11,720 nucleotides of DNA from JANYJA01 sp038229055 (GTDB lineage: Bacteria; Acidobacteriota; Terriglobia; Bryobacterales; Bryobacteraceae). The notes under the pieces were generated by a model. That model worked only from the letters and a program-made list of their open reading frames with translations, made no database searches and was not told where the DNA came from. Where the stretch lies: contig JBBROU010000142.1 in assembly GCA_038229055.1 (NCBI GenBank), forward strand, positions 1-11,720, read 5' to 3'. Positions 1-5,914 of the stretch are shown one piece after another; within the stretch, counting starts at the first letter, position 1; each line of letters opens with the position of its first letter. Both the position numbers and the translations under genes were made by a program.

Positions 1-949
1 AGTCGCCAAAGGGCACGTTGGAAATGGCGAGGTCGAACGAGTTCTCCACGAGCGCCGCAGTCTCGAAGCCCTGGCTGCGAATGTCGGCGTCGGGATAGAG
101 CTTGCGCGCAATGTTTGCCGTGAGCGGGTCAACCTCGATGCCCGTGAGCCGTGAGCGCGCGCTAATATCGTCCGGCATCAGGCCGAGAAAATGCCCGATG
201 CCGAGCGCCGGTTCCAAAACGCGGCCGTGTTTGAACCCAAGCCTCTGCACCGCCTCATACATCGCGCTGACAACCACCGGGGCCGTGTAGTGCGCGTTGA
301 GCGTCGAGGCGCGAGCCGCCTCGTATTCCGGTTCCGTGAGCAGACATTTCAGACGTTCGCCTTCGGCACCCCATCCGTTCGACTCGTGCCACGCGAACAC
401 CTGTGGAATACCTCCCCACCCGACATATTTGACGAGCACGCGCCTTTCCTCATCGGTCGCCGCGCGGCTTTCGCCTTCGAGCTTTCGCACCAATTCAATC
501 GCCGCAAAATTGTCTCGGCACTTCTGTTTGAGCGAACCTTCGCCCAACGCATCTTCCGCACGGATGCGATAGTTGCCTGTGTTTAGACGCTCAGGCTCTC
601 TTCCGCTGGAAGGAGAATATACTTCTCCCGGATCATCTCCCACGCCTGGTCGTGCGCCTGCTGCGCCGTCAGCTTCTGCTCCGTTGCCAGCTTCCTGGTG
701 AGAGCTTCCATTTCGTCCAAGGTCGTCTCCTGCGCCTCGTAGAGCGCTTCCATTAGCGTGCCCTTCGCCTCCAGCTCCTTCACCATTTGCGGTCGAAATT
801 CCGTCCAGTGGCGTTTCGCCATCAGGCCGTAGCCGGTCAATGGGTATTTGCTGTTCATCGGTGGTGTTCTTTCTGGATGGCAGGAAATCGAACAGGCTCA
901 ACTGCTGCTCGGACTGGCGGCCCGTCGAGTTCCCGTTGCGCTTCAACAT
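1..949 (-). CDS. Large helicase / N6-adenine DNA methylase, N-terminal part (runs off left edge)
   Basis: This is the amino-terminal 316 residues of a large protein of the kind found on plasmids and integrative elements, in which an N6-adenine methylase domain precedes a superfamily II helicase. Visible in frame are a short N-terminal box (EQQLSLFDFL, about residues 19-28), a Gly/Ala/Asp-rich linker (about 30-125), KYVGWGG (174-180), NAHYTAPVVV (218-227), the AdoMet-binding motif VLEPALGIGHFLG (244-256), an acidic TGIEVD strand (269-274) and the catalytic-type motif NVPF (311-314, a variant of NPPF/NPPY). The helicase part would lie beyond base 1. I chose the ATG at 949 because it follows the stop of the upstream gene (951-953) by one base, suggesting translational coupling. 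The frame stays open further upstream, but only as the shadow of that gene. Known members are thought to act as anti-restriction or DNA-modifying proteins; activity here is inference. The linker overlaps a second plausible gene. Confidence 0.85.
   Translation of the reverse strand, partial: MLKRNGNSTGRQSEQQLSLFDFLPSRKNTTDEQQIPIDRLRPDGETPLDGISTANGEGAGGEGHANGSALRGAGDDLGRNGSSHQEAGNGAEADGAAGARPGVGDDPGEVYSPSSGREPERLNTGNYRIRAEDALGEGSLKQKCRDNFAAIELVRKLEGESRAATDEERRVLVKYVGWGGIPQVFAWHESNGWGAEGERLKCLLTEPEYEAARASTLNAHYTAPVVVSAMYEAVQRLGFKHGRVLEPALGIGHFLGLMPDDISARSRLTGIEVDPLTANIARKLYPDADIRSQGFETAALVENSFDLAISNVPFGD
583..858 (-). CDS. TnpV-like small protein embedded out of frame in the methylase linker
   Basis: This 91-residue frame lies on the same strand as the methylase gene but one base out of register, wholly inside its linker. 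The product reads as a normal, charged, helical protein and not as a frameshift shadow. Its layout, PLTGYGLMAK near the start (residues 6-15), then E-F-R-P, L-E-A-K-G-T-L, A-Q-E and M-E-A-L-T-R-K-L, followed by a W-E-M-I-R-E-K-Y end, resembles the TnpV family of transposon- and ICE-borne proteins of unknown function. The methylase reading over the same bases is low-complexity and rich in Gly, Ala, Asp and Asn, as expected if it is the less constrained frame. The start at 858 gives the whole family-like region; a second ATG encodes the M of GLMAK. No strong Shine-Dalgarno is visible. The family call is from remembered pattern, not a search. Confidence 0.55.
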   Translation of the reverse strand: MNSKYPLTGYGLMAKRHWTEFRPQMVKELEAKGTLMEALYEAQETTLDEMEALTRKLATEQKLTAQQAHDQAWEMIREKYILLPAEESLSV

Positions 950-950
950 A

Positions 951-1259
951 TCAAAGAGTGAGGGACCGGAAAACAGTTTCTTGTCGCGATGCCGTCTCCT
1001 GCTGATGCTCCGCGATGACCTTTTCCCTTTTGAACTGGCACGCCACGGCGGCGACATGCACCGCGTCGCGGCTGAAGCTCGGATTCCCGCGAAAGTAGGC
1101 TTCCACCCTTGCCACAATTTCAGGATCGTTCAGTGCTTCGACGCCCTCCCCAAGAGCCTCCTTCAATTTCTGCCGGTAGAAATCCTCCGGCATTTCCGCC
1201 GATTGCGAAGCCGCCGCCTCGGCTTGGCCTGTCCATCTGTCGCTGGTTCGTCGGATCAT
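951..1259 (-). CDS. Small helical protein of unknown function, methylase-proximal
   Basis: I do not recognise a family. The 102-residue product is charged and mostly helical, with no signal peptide or membrane segment. The segment DPEIVARVEAYFRGNPSF (about residues 45-62) resembles NPQVNARIDEHIKANPQFW in the next gene upstream (1496-1888), so the two may be diverged relatives. The stop codon at 951-953 is one base before the ATG of the methylase gene, so the pair are probably co-translated. The start is uncertain. The frame is open to a GTG at 1355, but the added residues look like shadow sequence. An ATG at 1196, with GGCGGA close upstream, would still keep the shared motif. I chose the ATG at 1259. 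Confidence 0.55.
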   Translation of the reverse strand: MIRRTSDRWTGQAEAAASQSAEMPEDFYRQKLKEALGEGVEALNDPEIVARVEAYFRGNPSFSRDAVHVAAVACQFKREKVIAEHQQETASRQETVFRSLTL

Positions 1260-1395
1260 GCGCGCCACGATAAATGTGAATACCGGCGGAACGGCTCCAC
1301 CGACGGAGCAATTTTCACCGGCGAAATCCGCCGCCGCGATGTGGCCGCGCAACACCGTGGAGCGGCGACATCATTTGCTGCACTGTGGAGGGTGG

Positions 1396-1470
1396 CGGAC
1401 AAAGTCCTTCGCCTTTGGAGGGGAGCCGCGGCAGCGAGCGCGACGCGGAAAAGGCGAAGGTCTTTGTGCG
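1396..1470. repeat. Long imperfect palindrome (REP/MITE-like) in the intergenic gap
   Basis: Two 21-base arms, 1396-1416 and 1450-1470, are inverted copies matching at 19 of 21 positions (core CCTTCGCCTTT / AAAGGCGAAGG). Between them a second, smaller stem can form: CCGCG at 1426-1430 with CGCGG at 1444-1448. A degenerate third copy of the left arm (GGGCAAAGCCCTTG) follows at about 1478-1491. The structure lies just past the 3' end of the 1496-1888 gene and upstream of the 951-1259 gene, where it could stabilise or terminate the upstream message. There is no T-run, so a classical intrinsic terminator is not supported. The shape fits a dispersed intergenic palindrome; whether it recurs elsewhere in the genome cannot be seen here. 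Confidence 0.75.
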
Positions 1471-1495
1471 GTGGCGCGGGCAAAGCCCTTGAAGC

Positions 1496-1888
1496 TCAGA
1501 CCTTCACGCCCGCCGTCGGAGTCTGCTTTGGCGTGGTCGCCCTCATCGTCTGGCGCGCAATCGAAATCATCGCCCGTTCCCGCTGATCCTCGGGCATGTT
1601 CTTCACCATGTTTTGAATGCTCTGCTTCATCTCCGGGTTATCATCGAGTTTTCGCAGTATGCCTGCGCGCATTTTTTCGGTGCGATCCTGCTTTTGGATT
1701 TCTCCAAGGACAAGCGCGCGTGCCATTCGCTCCGGCGGCATGGCTTGCACGTAGTTCCAGAACTGCGGGTTGGCCTTGATGTGTTCGTCAATCCGCGCAT
1801 TGACCTGCGGGTTTTCCTTGAACTGCGGCTGTTGGGCACTGTCCGCCTCGGCGGCATTCGAGTCGGGTTTTGATTTTCCTTTGAGCAT
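1496..1888 (-). CDS. Helical protein with repeated NP...MP motif, function unknown
   Basis: The 130-residue product has a Lys/Ser/Gln-rich, probably disordered start (1-25), then a helical body. No signal peptide, membrane segment or known catalytic motif is visible. It contains an internal near-repeat: NPQ ... AMPPERMARA (40-58) and NPE ... NMPEDQRERA (84-106), each an NP pair followed by a helix and an M-P-x-(E/D)-x-R-x-R-A-type turn. A third NP (26-27) starts the NPQVNARIDEHIKANPQFW stretch shared with the 951-1259 product. The gene lies between a small DLAD protein and that relative, at the far end of the VirB9/VirB10 operon, so an accessory conjugation role is possible but unproven. The ATG at 1888 has no clear Shine-Dalgarno. 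Confidence 0.7.
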   Translation of the reverse strand: MLKGKSKPDSNAAEADSAQQPQFKENPQVNARIDEHIKANPQFWNYVQAMPPERMARALVLGEIQKQDRTEKMRAGILRKLDDNPEMKQSIQNMVKNMPEDQRERAMISIARQTMRATTPKQTPTAGVKV

Positions 1889-1916
1889 AGTCTTTGTTGC
1901 TTTTAGTTAGTTGTGA

Positions 1917-2120
1917 TTAGGCGTTAGCGTGGCGCAGAACGGTGTGGCAATAGATGTCCGCCAAGTCGGCGGAATCCTCCTCGTTCTCCAGCATCAGTGA
2001 CATGAGGAATTCAGGTCCGGGCGAGTGTCCGAGGCGCTGATTGATCTCCTTGTCGGCTGCGACGTAGAGTTGATACTTGTCGGGGTGTATTTCGATGGTG
2101 GCTTGCTGTGGGTTGCTCAT
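1917..2120 (-). CDS. Small DLAD-x-YC protein (paralogue of the 4796-5107 product)
   Basis: This 67-residue protein aligns without gaps, over about 51 residues, with residues 25-75 of the 4796-5107 product. Shared features include an A-x-x-E-I-x-x-R segment, a P-G-x-E pair, an L-E and the block DLAD-(I/L)-YC-x-x-VL (residues 52-61 here). The single conserved cysteine next to the tyrosine is the most striking shared residue. I know no family for this. No membrane segment or signal is visible, so it is probably cytoplasmic. The gene follows the lipoprotein gene by 42 bases on the same strand. The ATG at 2120 is the obvious start; no Shine-Dalgarno is evident. Confidence 0.7.
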   Translation of the reverse strand: MSNPQQATIEIHPDKYQLYVAADKEINQRLGHSPGPEFLMSLMLENEEDSADLADIYCHTVLRHANA

Positions 2121-2162
2121 AGTTGCTATGGGTTTGTTTTATTGGGTAAAGGCGAGCCATGC

Positions 2163-2756
2163 TTACCAGTCGGATTTGGCGTTCTCTCCATTCCTGGGTG
2201 CGGGCTGCGTTGGTCTTTGCTGCTTGCGGAGTTCATCTTCCAGGTGATCAAGACGCTTTCCTGCCGTATCGACTTCCTGCTTTAGCTGCGCGTTCTGCGC
2301 GGCCATTTGCTGTGTCTGCTGAAGCTTGCCCGCGAGTTCGTTGAGCTTCTGCGTGACCACCTGCCCGCCCTGCATCACCGCCTTGGTGGCCTCCTTCTGC
2401 TGGTTCAACTCCGCGAGCAGTTCATTGCCCACGGGCGATGACGCCTTGGCCGTATCGCGGACACGAACCGGGCCGAGCGGCACTGACGTGGGCGCATTGG
2501 GATGCAGGTTCCACTTCGCGGTCGTCTCGACACGGTAGATGCGGTGCCCTTCGTGCATGATCCGTGAGTTGTTGGGATCAATGTAGCGGCCGATTGGATA
2601 GGCTTTGAGGTTCTCCGCGTACCGTACGCTCTCGACACCTTCGCTCGGCAGCGCAGTGCCCGGCATAGCACGGAAGCCTGCCCTCGCGATGCTCGCGGGT
2701 TTCGTCGCGCACGCAGCGAGGAGGAACGGGATGGGAATGAGCAAGGCGAGTTTCAT
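2163..2756 (-). CDS. T4SS-associated outer-membrane lipoprotein with coiled coil
   Basis: The 197-residue product opens with a lipoprotein signal: MKLALLIPIPFLLAAC, where LAAC is the lipobox and Cys16 the predicted lipidated residue. A globular part follows, containing GRYIDPNNSRIMHEGHRIYR (about 56-75), then a long Gln/Glu/Leu-rich stretch (about 110-180) that should form a coiled coil, and a polar tail. Its ATG overlaps the stop of the VirB10-like gene by one base (TGATG), implying coupled translation. A lipoprotein directly after VirB9- and VirB10-like genes fits a VirB7/TrbH-type partner that anchors the secretion core in the outer membrane, though it is much longer than a classical VirB7. 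The precise family is not recognised. Confidence 0.75.
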   Translation of the reverse strand: MKLALLIPIPFLLAACATKPASIARAGFRAMPGTALPSEGVESVRYAENLKAYPIGRYIDPNNSRIMHEGHRIYRVETTAKWNLHPNAPTSVPLGPVRVRDTAKASSPVGNELLAELNQQKEATKAVMQGGQVVTQKLNELAGKLQQTQQMAAQNAQLKQEVDTAGKRLDHLEDELRKQQRPTQPAPRNGENAKSDW

Positions 2757-3889
2757 CAGCGGGTAATGGGTTGCGGTGTCAGAACGCTCGGCAGTGTGGG
2801 GCTTGATGCGCCGCCCGGCTCCTTTGCAGGCGCAGACAGGCGTTGCAGATTTTTACGGAGAGCAACGAGCGGATCGTTCGGGTCTTCCTTCTCCCCGTCC
2901 GCGGTCTTGATCGCGGCGAGCCGCGTCCCCCCGATGACCGCCTTCGACCGATCCAACGTCTGCGTGACGTAAAGATAGAATTGCTTGCCCGCCGGAACGC
3001 GGACGTAGAATCCGTCGCGTTGGATCGTTTCGAGGATCTGTTTGGCGTAGGTGTTGAGCACTTGCTGCGCGCCGGCCAGTGGCGCGTTTTGGAGTGAGGA
3101 GGTGGTTTGCGTTCCGAAGATGGTTTGCTCCTTCTCCGTCAGCGCACTCGCCGCCCCGCTCAGAAACGTGGCTGCGAAAAGTTTGATCTCCGCAAGGTCA
3201 TCGCTTTTGAGCAATTCGCCGCGCAGCCCGGCACTCCCATCGGTGATGCCCCAGCCTGTGCCGTCCTGCTGCTTTTCACGATCCAGTGCGAGGCCGCTCA
3301 CGTTTAGCTCCTCGCCTGTCTGCCAGACAAATGTCCAATTGCCACTGCTCGCGATCCGCTCGCGAACATGATCCACTTTCGCGGTGCCGTGGACTTCTGT
3401 GCCCGCTGGAATAATGAGCCGCTCGTTGTGCCAAATATCGTCGGTCACAAGGCCAATGATTGGCGTGCCAATCGAGGACGAATCCACTGTGACGACCAAC
3501 TCGCACTGCACGAGCCGTCCAAACGGCGCGTAGTCGGTGCCGAGGGTTTCCATCGGCTTCTCTGCGCCCGGCGTTTCCGCGTAGAGGCTGATGGGTGGCA
3601 AGGCTGGCGTCTGCTCCTGCTTCTTCTTCTCCGGTACGGGCGATGGCATCACTGGCACCGGTGTTTCCTTCGGCGGATTGAAAGCGGTCATGTCGCGCGT
3701 CACGGTCTCGACTACCTGCGGCTTCTCCGCTTTCTTTTCCCCGCCTTGGTTCATCTGCTTGGTCAGCGCGTTCATGTCCGGCGCTTTGAAGCCATTGACG
3801 AGGATGTAGGCGGTTCCCAGGAGCACGAGGAACAGCACGAACGCACCCGTTCGGCTGCGGAAAAAACTGATCGCGTCGCGCGGCGTCAT
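2756..3889 (-). CDS. VirB10/TrbI-like conjugation core protein
   Basis: The product has 377 residues, a normal length for VirB10/TrbI. It has a short cytoplasmic N-terminus, one transmembrane helix (about 16-33), a Lys- and Pro-rich periplasmic stretch (about 50-105) and a C-terminal beta-rich domain from about residue 125. That domain carries the family-typical text IPAGTEVHGTAKVD, followed by a long region ending in GFYVRVPAGKQFYLYVTQTL, which corresponds to the conserved 'G-x-x-x-x-V-x-x-G-x-x-F-x-x-x-V' end. VirB10 proteins span the inner and outer membranes and open the translocation channel on signals from the ATPases. The gene overlaps its upstream neighbour (ATGA, 3886-3889) and its downstream neighbour, forming a tight VirB9-VirB10-lipoprotein unit. 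Confidence 0.85.
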   Translation of the reverse strand: MTPRDAISFFRSRTGAFVLFLVLLGTAYILVNGFKAPDMNALTKQMNQGGEKKAEKPQVVETVTRDMTAFNPPKETPVPVMPSPVPEKKKQEQTPALPPISLYAETPGAEKPMETLGTDYAPFGRLVQCELVVTVDSSSIGTPIIGLVTDDIWHNERLIIPAGTEVHGTAKVDHVRERIASSGNWTFVWQTGEELNVSGLALDREKQQDGTGWGITDGSAGLRGELLKSDDLAEIKLFAATFLSGAASALTEKEQTIFGTQTTSSLQNAPLAGAQQVLNTYAKQILETIQRDGFYVRVPAGKQFYLYVTQTLDRSKAVIGGTRLAAIKTADGEKEDPNDPLVALRKNLQRLSAPAKEPGGASSPTLPSVLTPQPITR

Positions 3890-4752
3890 TTGGCGAATCC
3901 TCCTTTGCCGTGCGATGGCAGTTCGTCATTGTCGCGCGGAATTTTCCGCGCTGCCTTCGGCATCTCTTCGTCAAGTGTATCGAGCAGAACGGTAAAGTCG
4001 TTCTTCGTGGAAATATCATTCCTTCCGCCAGTGGGCGTCCCCGTGACTGCGAAGTAAGCAGGCGTGTCGCTCTTCGGCGGCATTGCGCCGCTCGCATCGC
4101 CGATGGATTGCGAATAAAGCCGCTCGCCGACGCGCAGGGAAAACCCCTGCGGCTTGTAGCGAATCTCCTTGTCCGTCTTGTTTCGCAAGACGATGCGGAA
4201 AACCAATGTGTCCTGCGGATCGAAGCGAAACACCTCCTCAATGCGAATCTCGAAGGTATTGTAATCCATCACGCGCGGCTTCTCGCCATAACTCACGTAA
4301 TCCACTTGCTCGACGGCTTCGGGATGGCTCGCCTTCAGGACCGGATAAGCCTTCGCCTTGTCGAGCAGACCCACGAGCGCACCGGGAGTGACCGGCTTTC
4401 GCACGAGTGAGGATTTTCCGTTGTCGGCGGGATGCTTCAAAACCAGCGAAAGCAACGGCGTCGCGCTGTCCTGCAATTCGAGCACGTAGGTCTTGTTGTT
4501 CCATCGGACGTTGACGTTCGTCGTCGCGCTCCTGACCAGGCTGCGCACCGAAAAGAAGTAGGAGCCCGGCTTGTGCGCCAGTTGAAACAAACCCTGAGTC
4601 TTGCCATCGGTCGTCACGAGCGCCGCATCAATCGCCGAGATCGGCCCCGGAAAACTAATAGTGGTCACTCGCGAGAACGACACAGGCACCGTGCAAATGC
4701 TGTGCTCATTCCGCTCCACCTCCTGAATCTGCTTGCTCTCGCCTGCCAGCAA
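3886..4752 (-). CDS. VirB9/TraK-like conjugation core protein (start uncertain)
   Basis: This 288-residue protein sits immediately upstream of the VirB10-like gene with an ATGA overlap. It is beta-rich, with segments such as RVTTISFPGPISAID (about 28-42), NVNVRWNNKTYVLELQD and VFRIVLRNKTDKEIRYKP. That pattern and position suit the VirB9/TrbG/TraK group, which builds the outer-membrane ring with VirB10 and the lipoprotein. No diagnostic motif settles the family. The only conventional start in frame is TTG at 4752, which leaves no signal peptide, although such a protein should be exported. The open frame continues upstream through a CTG at 4791, just past the previous stop, and would add residues ending LLTAQAG, a possible weak export signal. 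The true start may therefore be CTG or the 5' end may be damaged. Confidence 0.6.
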   Translation of the reverse strand: MLAGESKQIQEVERNEHSICTVPVSFSRVTTISFPGPISAIDAALVTTDGKTQGLFQLAHKPGSYFFSVRSLVRSATTNVNVRWNNKTYVLELQDSATPLLSLVLKHPADNGKSSLVRKPVTPGALVGLLDKAKAYPVLKASHPEAVEQVDYVSYGEKPRVMDYNTFEIRIEEVFRFDPQDTLVFRIVLRNKTDKEIRYKPQGFSLRVGERLYSQSIGDASGAMPPKSDTPAYFAVTGTPTGGRNDISTKNDFTVLLDTLDEEMPKAARKIPRDNDELPSHGKGGFAK

Positions 4753-4795
4753 ACCGGCCTGTGCGGTGAGCAGGCAGCGCGAGACGATCAGGGCT

Positions 4796-5107
4796 TCAGC
4801 GTTCCGTCGGCTTTGGATCGCTGCGCTTCCGCACGCGTGGCCTGCCGGTGTGGTTGTTGGAAAACCTTTCGATCTTCTCCTGCGGCCATTTCAGCACGTT
4901 CCAGCAATACAAGTCCGCGAGATCGTCAGGACAAACCGTGGTTTCCAATTCATACTCCATCATGGCCTCGATGCCGGGAGCCTTGCCGGTGCGCCGCTCG
5001 ATTTCCTCGCTGGCCATCGCAAAGACATCATGCCGGCTGCGGAGGACGTGCAGGGTCACGGTGATTCGGTTTCGTATCGGTTTAGGTTTGGTCGTTGGTT
5101 TCTTCAT
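4796..5107 (-). CDS. DLAD-x-YC protein, first gene of the VirB9/VirB10 operon
   Basis: The 103-residue product has a basic N-terminus (KKPTTKPKPIRNR), a central region that aligns without gaps to the 1917-2120 product and includes DDLADLYCWNVLKW (61-74), and a basic C-terminal tail rich in Arg, Lys and Pro. The basic ends suggest nucleic-acid contact, but that is speculation. The open frame extends up to 5287, but I chose the ATG at 5107 for three reasons. The extra residues look random, the shared domain is complete without them, and the conserved regulatory element at 5142-5179 would otherwise be inside the coding region. The pilin gene at 11522 stands at nearly the same distance from its own copy of that element. 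The gene precedes the VirB9-like gene with a short gap or none, depending on the latter's start. Confidence 0.7.
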   Translation of the reverse strand: MKKPTTKPKPIRNRITVTLHVLRSRHDVFAMASEEIERRTGKAPGIEAMMEYELETTVCPDDLADLYCWNVLKWPQEKIERFSNNHTGRPRVRKRSDPKPTER

Positions 5108-5141
5108 GGGCGTGCATCGTTGCGCAATGCTGCCACAAAGT

Positions 5142-5179
5142 TGCTCCATAAACGGAGCATATTTTCGTCGCCCTTGTGC
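5142..5179 (-). promoter_or_regulatory. Conserved palindromic operator-like element, copy 1
   Basis: Read on the plus strand this holds a perfect palindrome, TGCTCC-N6-GGAGCA (5142-5159), then 14 bases including ATTTTCG, then TTGTGC (5174-5179). The same arrangement occurs at 11556-11593 with an identical 14-base gap. The palindrome begins 34 bases upstream of the ATG at 5107, against 33 bases for the pilin gene at 11522. This is best read as an operator or promoter region of the VirB9/VirB10 operon. I could not fit a confident sigma-70 -35/-10 pair. Which regulator binds is unknown; the two Cro/C1-type proteins nearby are candidates. Confidence 0.6.
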
Positions 5180-5246
5180 ATCGTCGCTCTTGAATCTGCC
5201 GCCATGCGCTCTGCGCAGGGTGCCTTGACGGCGAAGCGAGGTCTTT

Positions 5247-5777
5247 TCACGGACCTTGTTTAATGATGTCGCCAAGACGTTTGTCATTGGGGGTGGGGTG
5301 AGAAGGGTTAGATTCGATTTGCGTGACCACTGGATACATCCGATATATGTCTATCTCGAATTCGGCGCTGAGTGCCTTGAGGGGCTCATAAAGGGCGGCC
5401 CCGCATCCCCAATTCTGCTGAGCAAGGATCAGAGGAGGCCGGCCCTGAGTTGGGTCATTCGCTGGAGGGTACCATTCACGATAGAACTTTCTGAGGCCTG
5501 TAATGATTTGCTCATCGGTGAAGGAAGCGCTGATACCGAGAATCTGATTTGGTGGTTTGATGTCCCAGCGCGCGAAGATGAGCAGGATCCCTTGCATCCC
5601 GTCCCGGCTGTTCTTTTGGTTGTGGTAAAGAATAGTCGGAAATATGACCGAGCGGGGATCCTTGAGTTCACCGGATTTGGCCGACGCGACAGGCGTTGCC
5701 GCTGGAGGCGGATCAGCGAAGATGCTTACCAAGGGACATGAGGCGGCGAAAAGACAAACGATGACGGTATGGTTCAT
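5247..5777 (-). CDS. Small secreted protein of unknown function, AT-rich
   Basis: The 176-residue product starts MNHTVIVCLFAASCPLVSIF and has a probable signal peptide cleaved after ...SIFA, followed by a Pro/Ala-rich stretch (DPPPAATP). The mature part includes WGCGAALYEPLKAL and several aromatic residues; no known family or catalytic motif is recognised. An upstream in-frame ATG at 5798 would add seven residues before the signal. I preferred 5777 because the signal then begins directly. It lies 137 bases downstream of the large Ig-domain gene on the same strand and shares its AT-rich 3' composition, well below the GC of the conjugation genes. The two were probably acquired together, and the small protein may be a partner of the large one's C-terminus. 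That pairing is inference. Confidence 0.65.
   Translation of the reverse strand: MNHTVIVCLFAASCPLVSIFADPPPAATPVASAKSGELKDPRSVIFPTILYHNQKNSRDGMQGILLIFARWDIKPPNQILGISASFTDEQIITGLRKFYREWYPPANDPTQGRPPLILAQQNWGCGAALYEPLKALSAEFEIDIYRMYPVVTQIESNPSHPTPNDKRLGDIIKQGP
5265..5279 (+). repeat. 15-bp inverted repeat, left copy
   Basis: GATGTCGCCAAGACG here is the exact reverse complement of CGTCTTGGCGACATC at 9565-9579. It lies in the 3' end of the small secreted-protein gene, where on the minus strand it encodes RLGDI. The two copies face each other across the block that separates the two groups of conjugation genes. Confidence 0.5.
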
Positions 5778-5914
5778 ATTAAAGTGGGCTAGCGCCAAAA
5801 GTTACGAGATGGACTAACTGCGCATTTACAAGGATTAGGTTTGAATCCGCTTTGTGAGCATATGCATCCAATACTCCGAATTCCAGGCCCAGAAAAATTG
5901 ACGTAATCACTGAA

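Noticed and set aside
1260..1355. GTG-initiated N-terminal extension of the 951-1259 gene
   Set aside because: The extra residues resemble no part of the related protein and have random-looking composition; an ATG start further in is more plausible.
840..1586. Plus-strand open frame of 248 codons
   Set aside because: It lies opposite three minus-strand features and the palindrome; the product is compositionally a shadow.
3276..4241. Minus-strand open frame of 321 codons across the VirB10 and VirB9 gene junction
   Set aside because: Out of frame with both recognised genes, very Arg-rich, and without any domain-like pattern.
5240..5255. Hairpin GGTC-N8-GACC at the end of the small secreted-protein gene
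   Set aside because: Only a four-base stem and no T-run, so it is not a credible terminator.
5256..5741. Plus-strand open frame of 161 codons
   Set aside because: Antisense to the small secreted protein, whose signal peptide and composition make it the better call.
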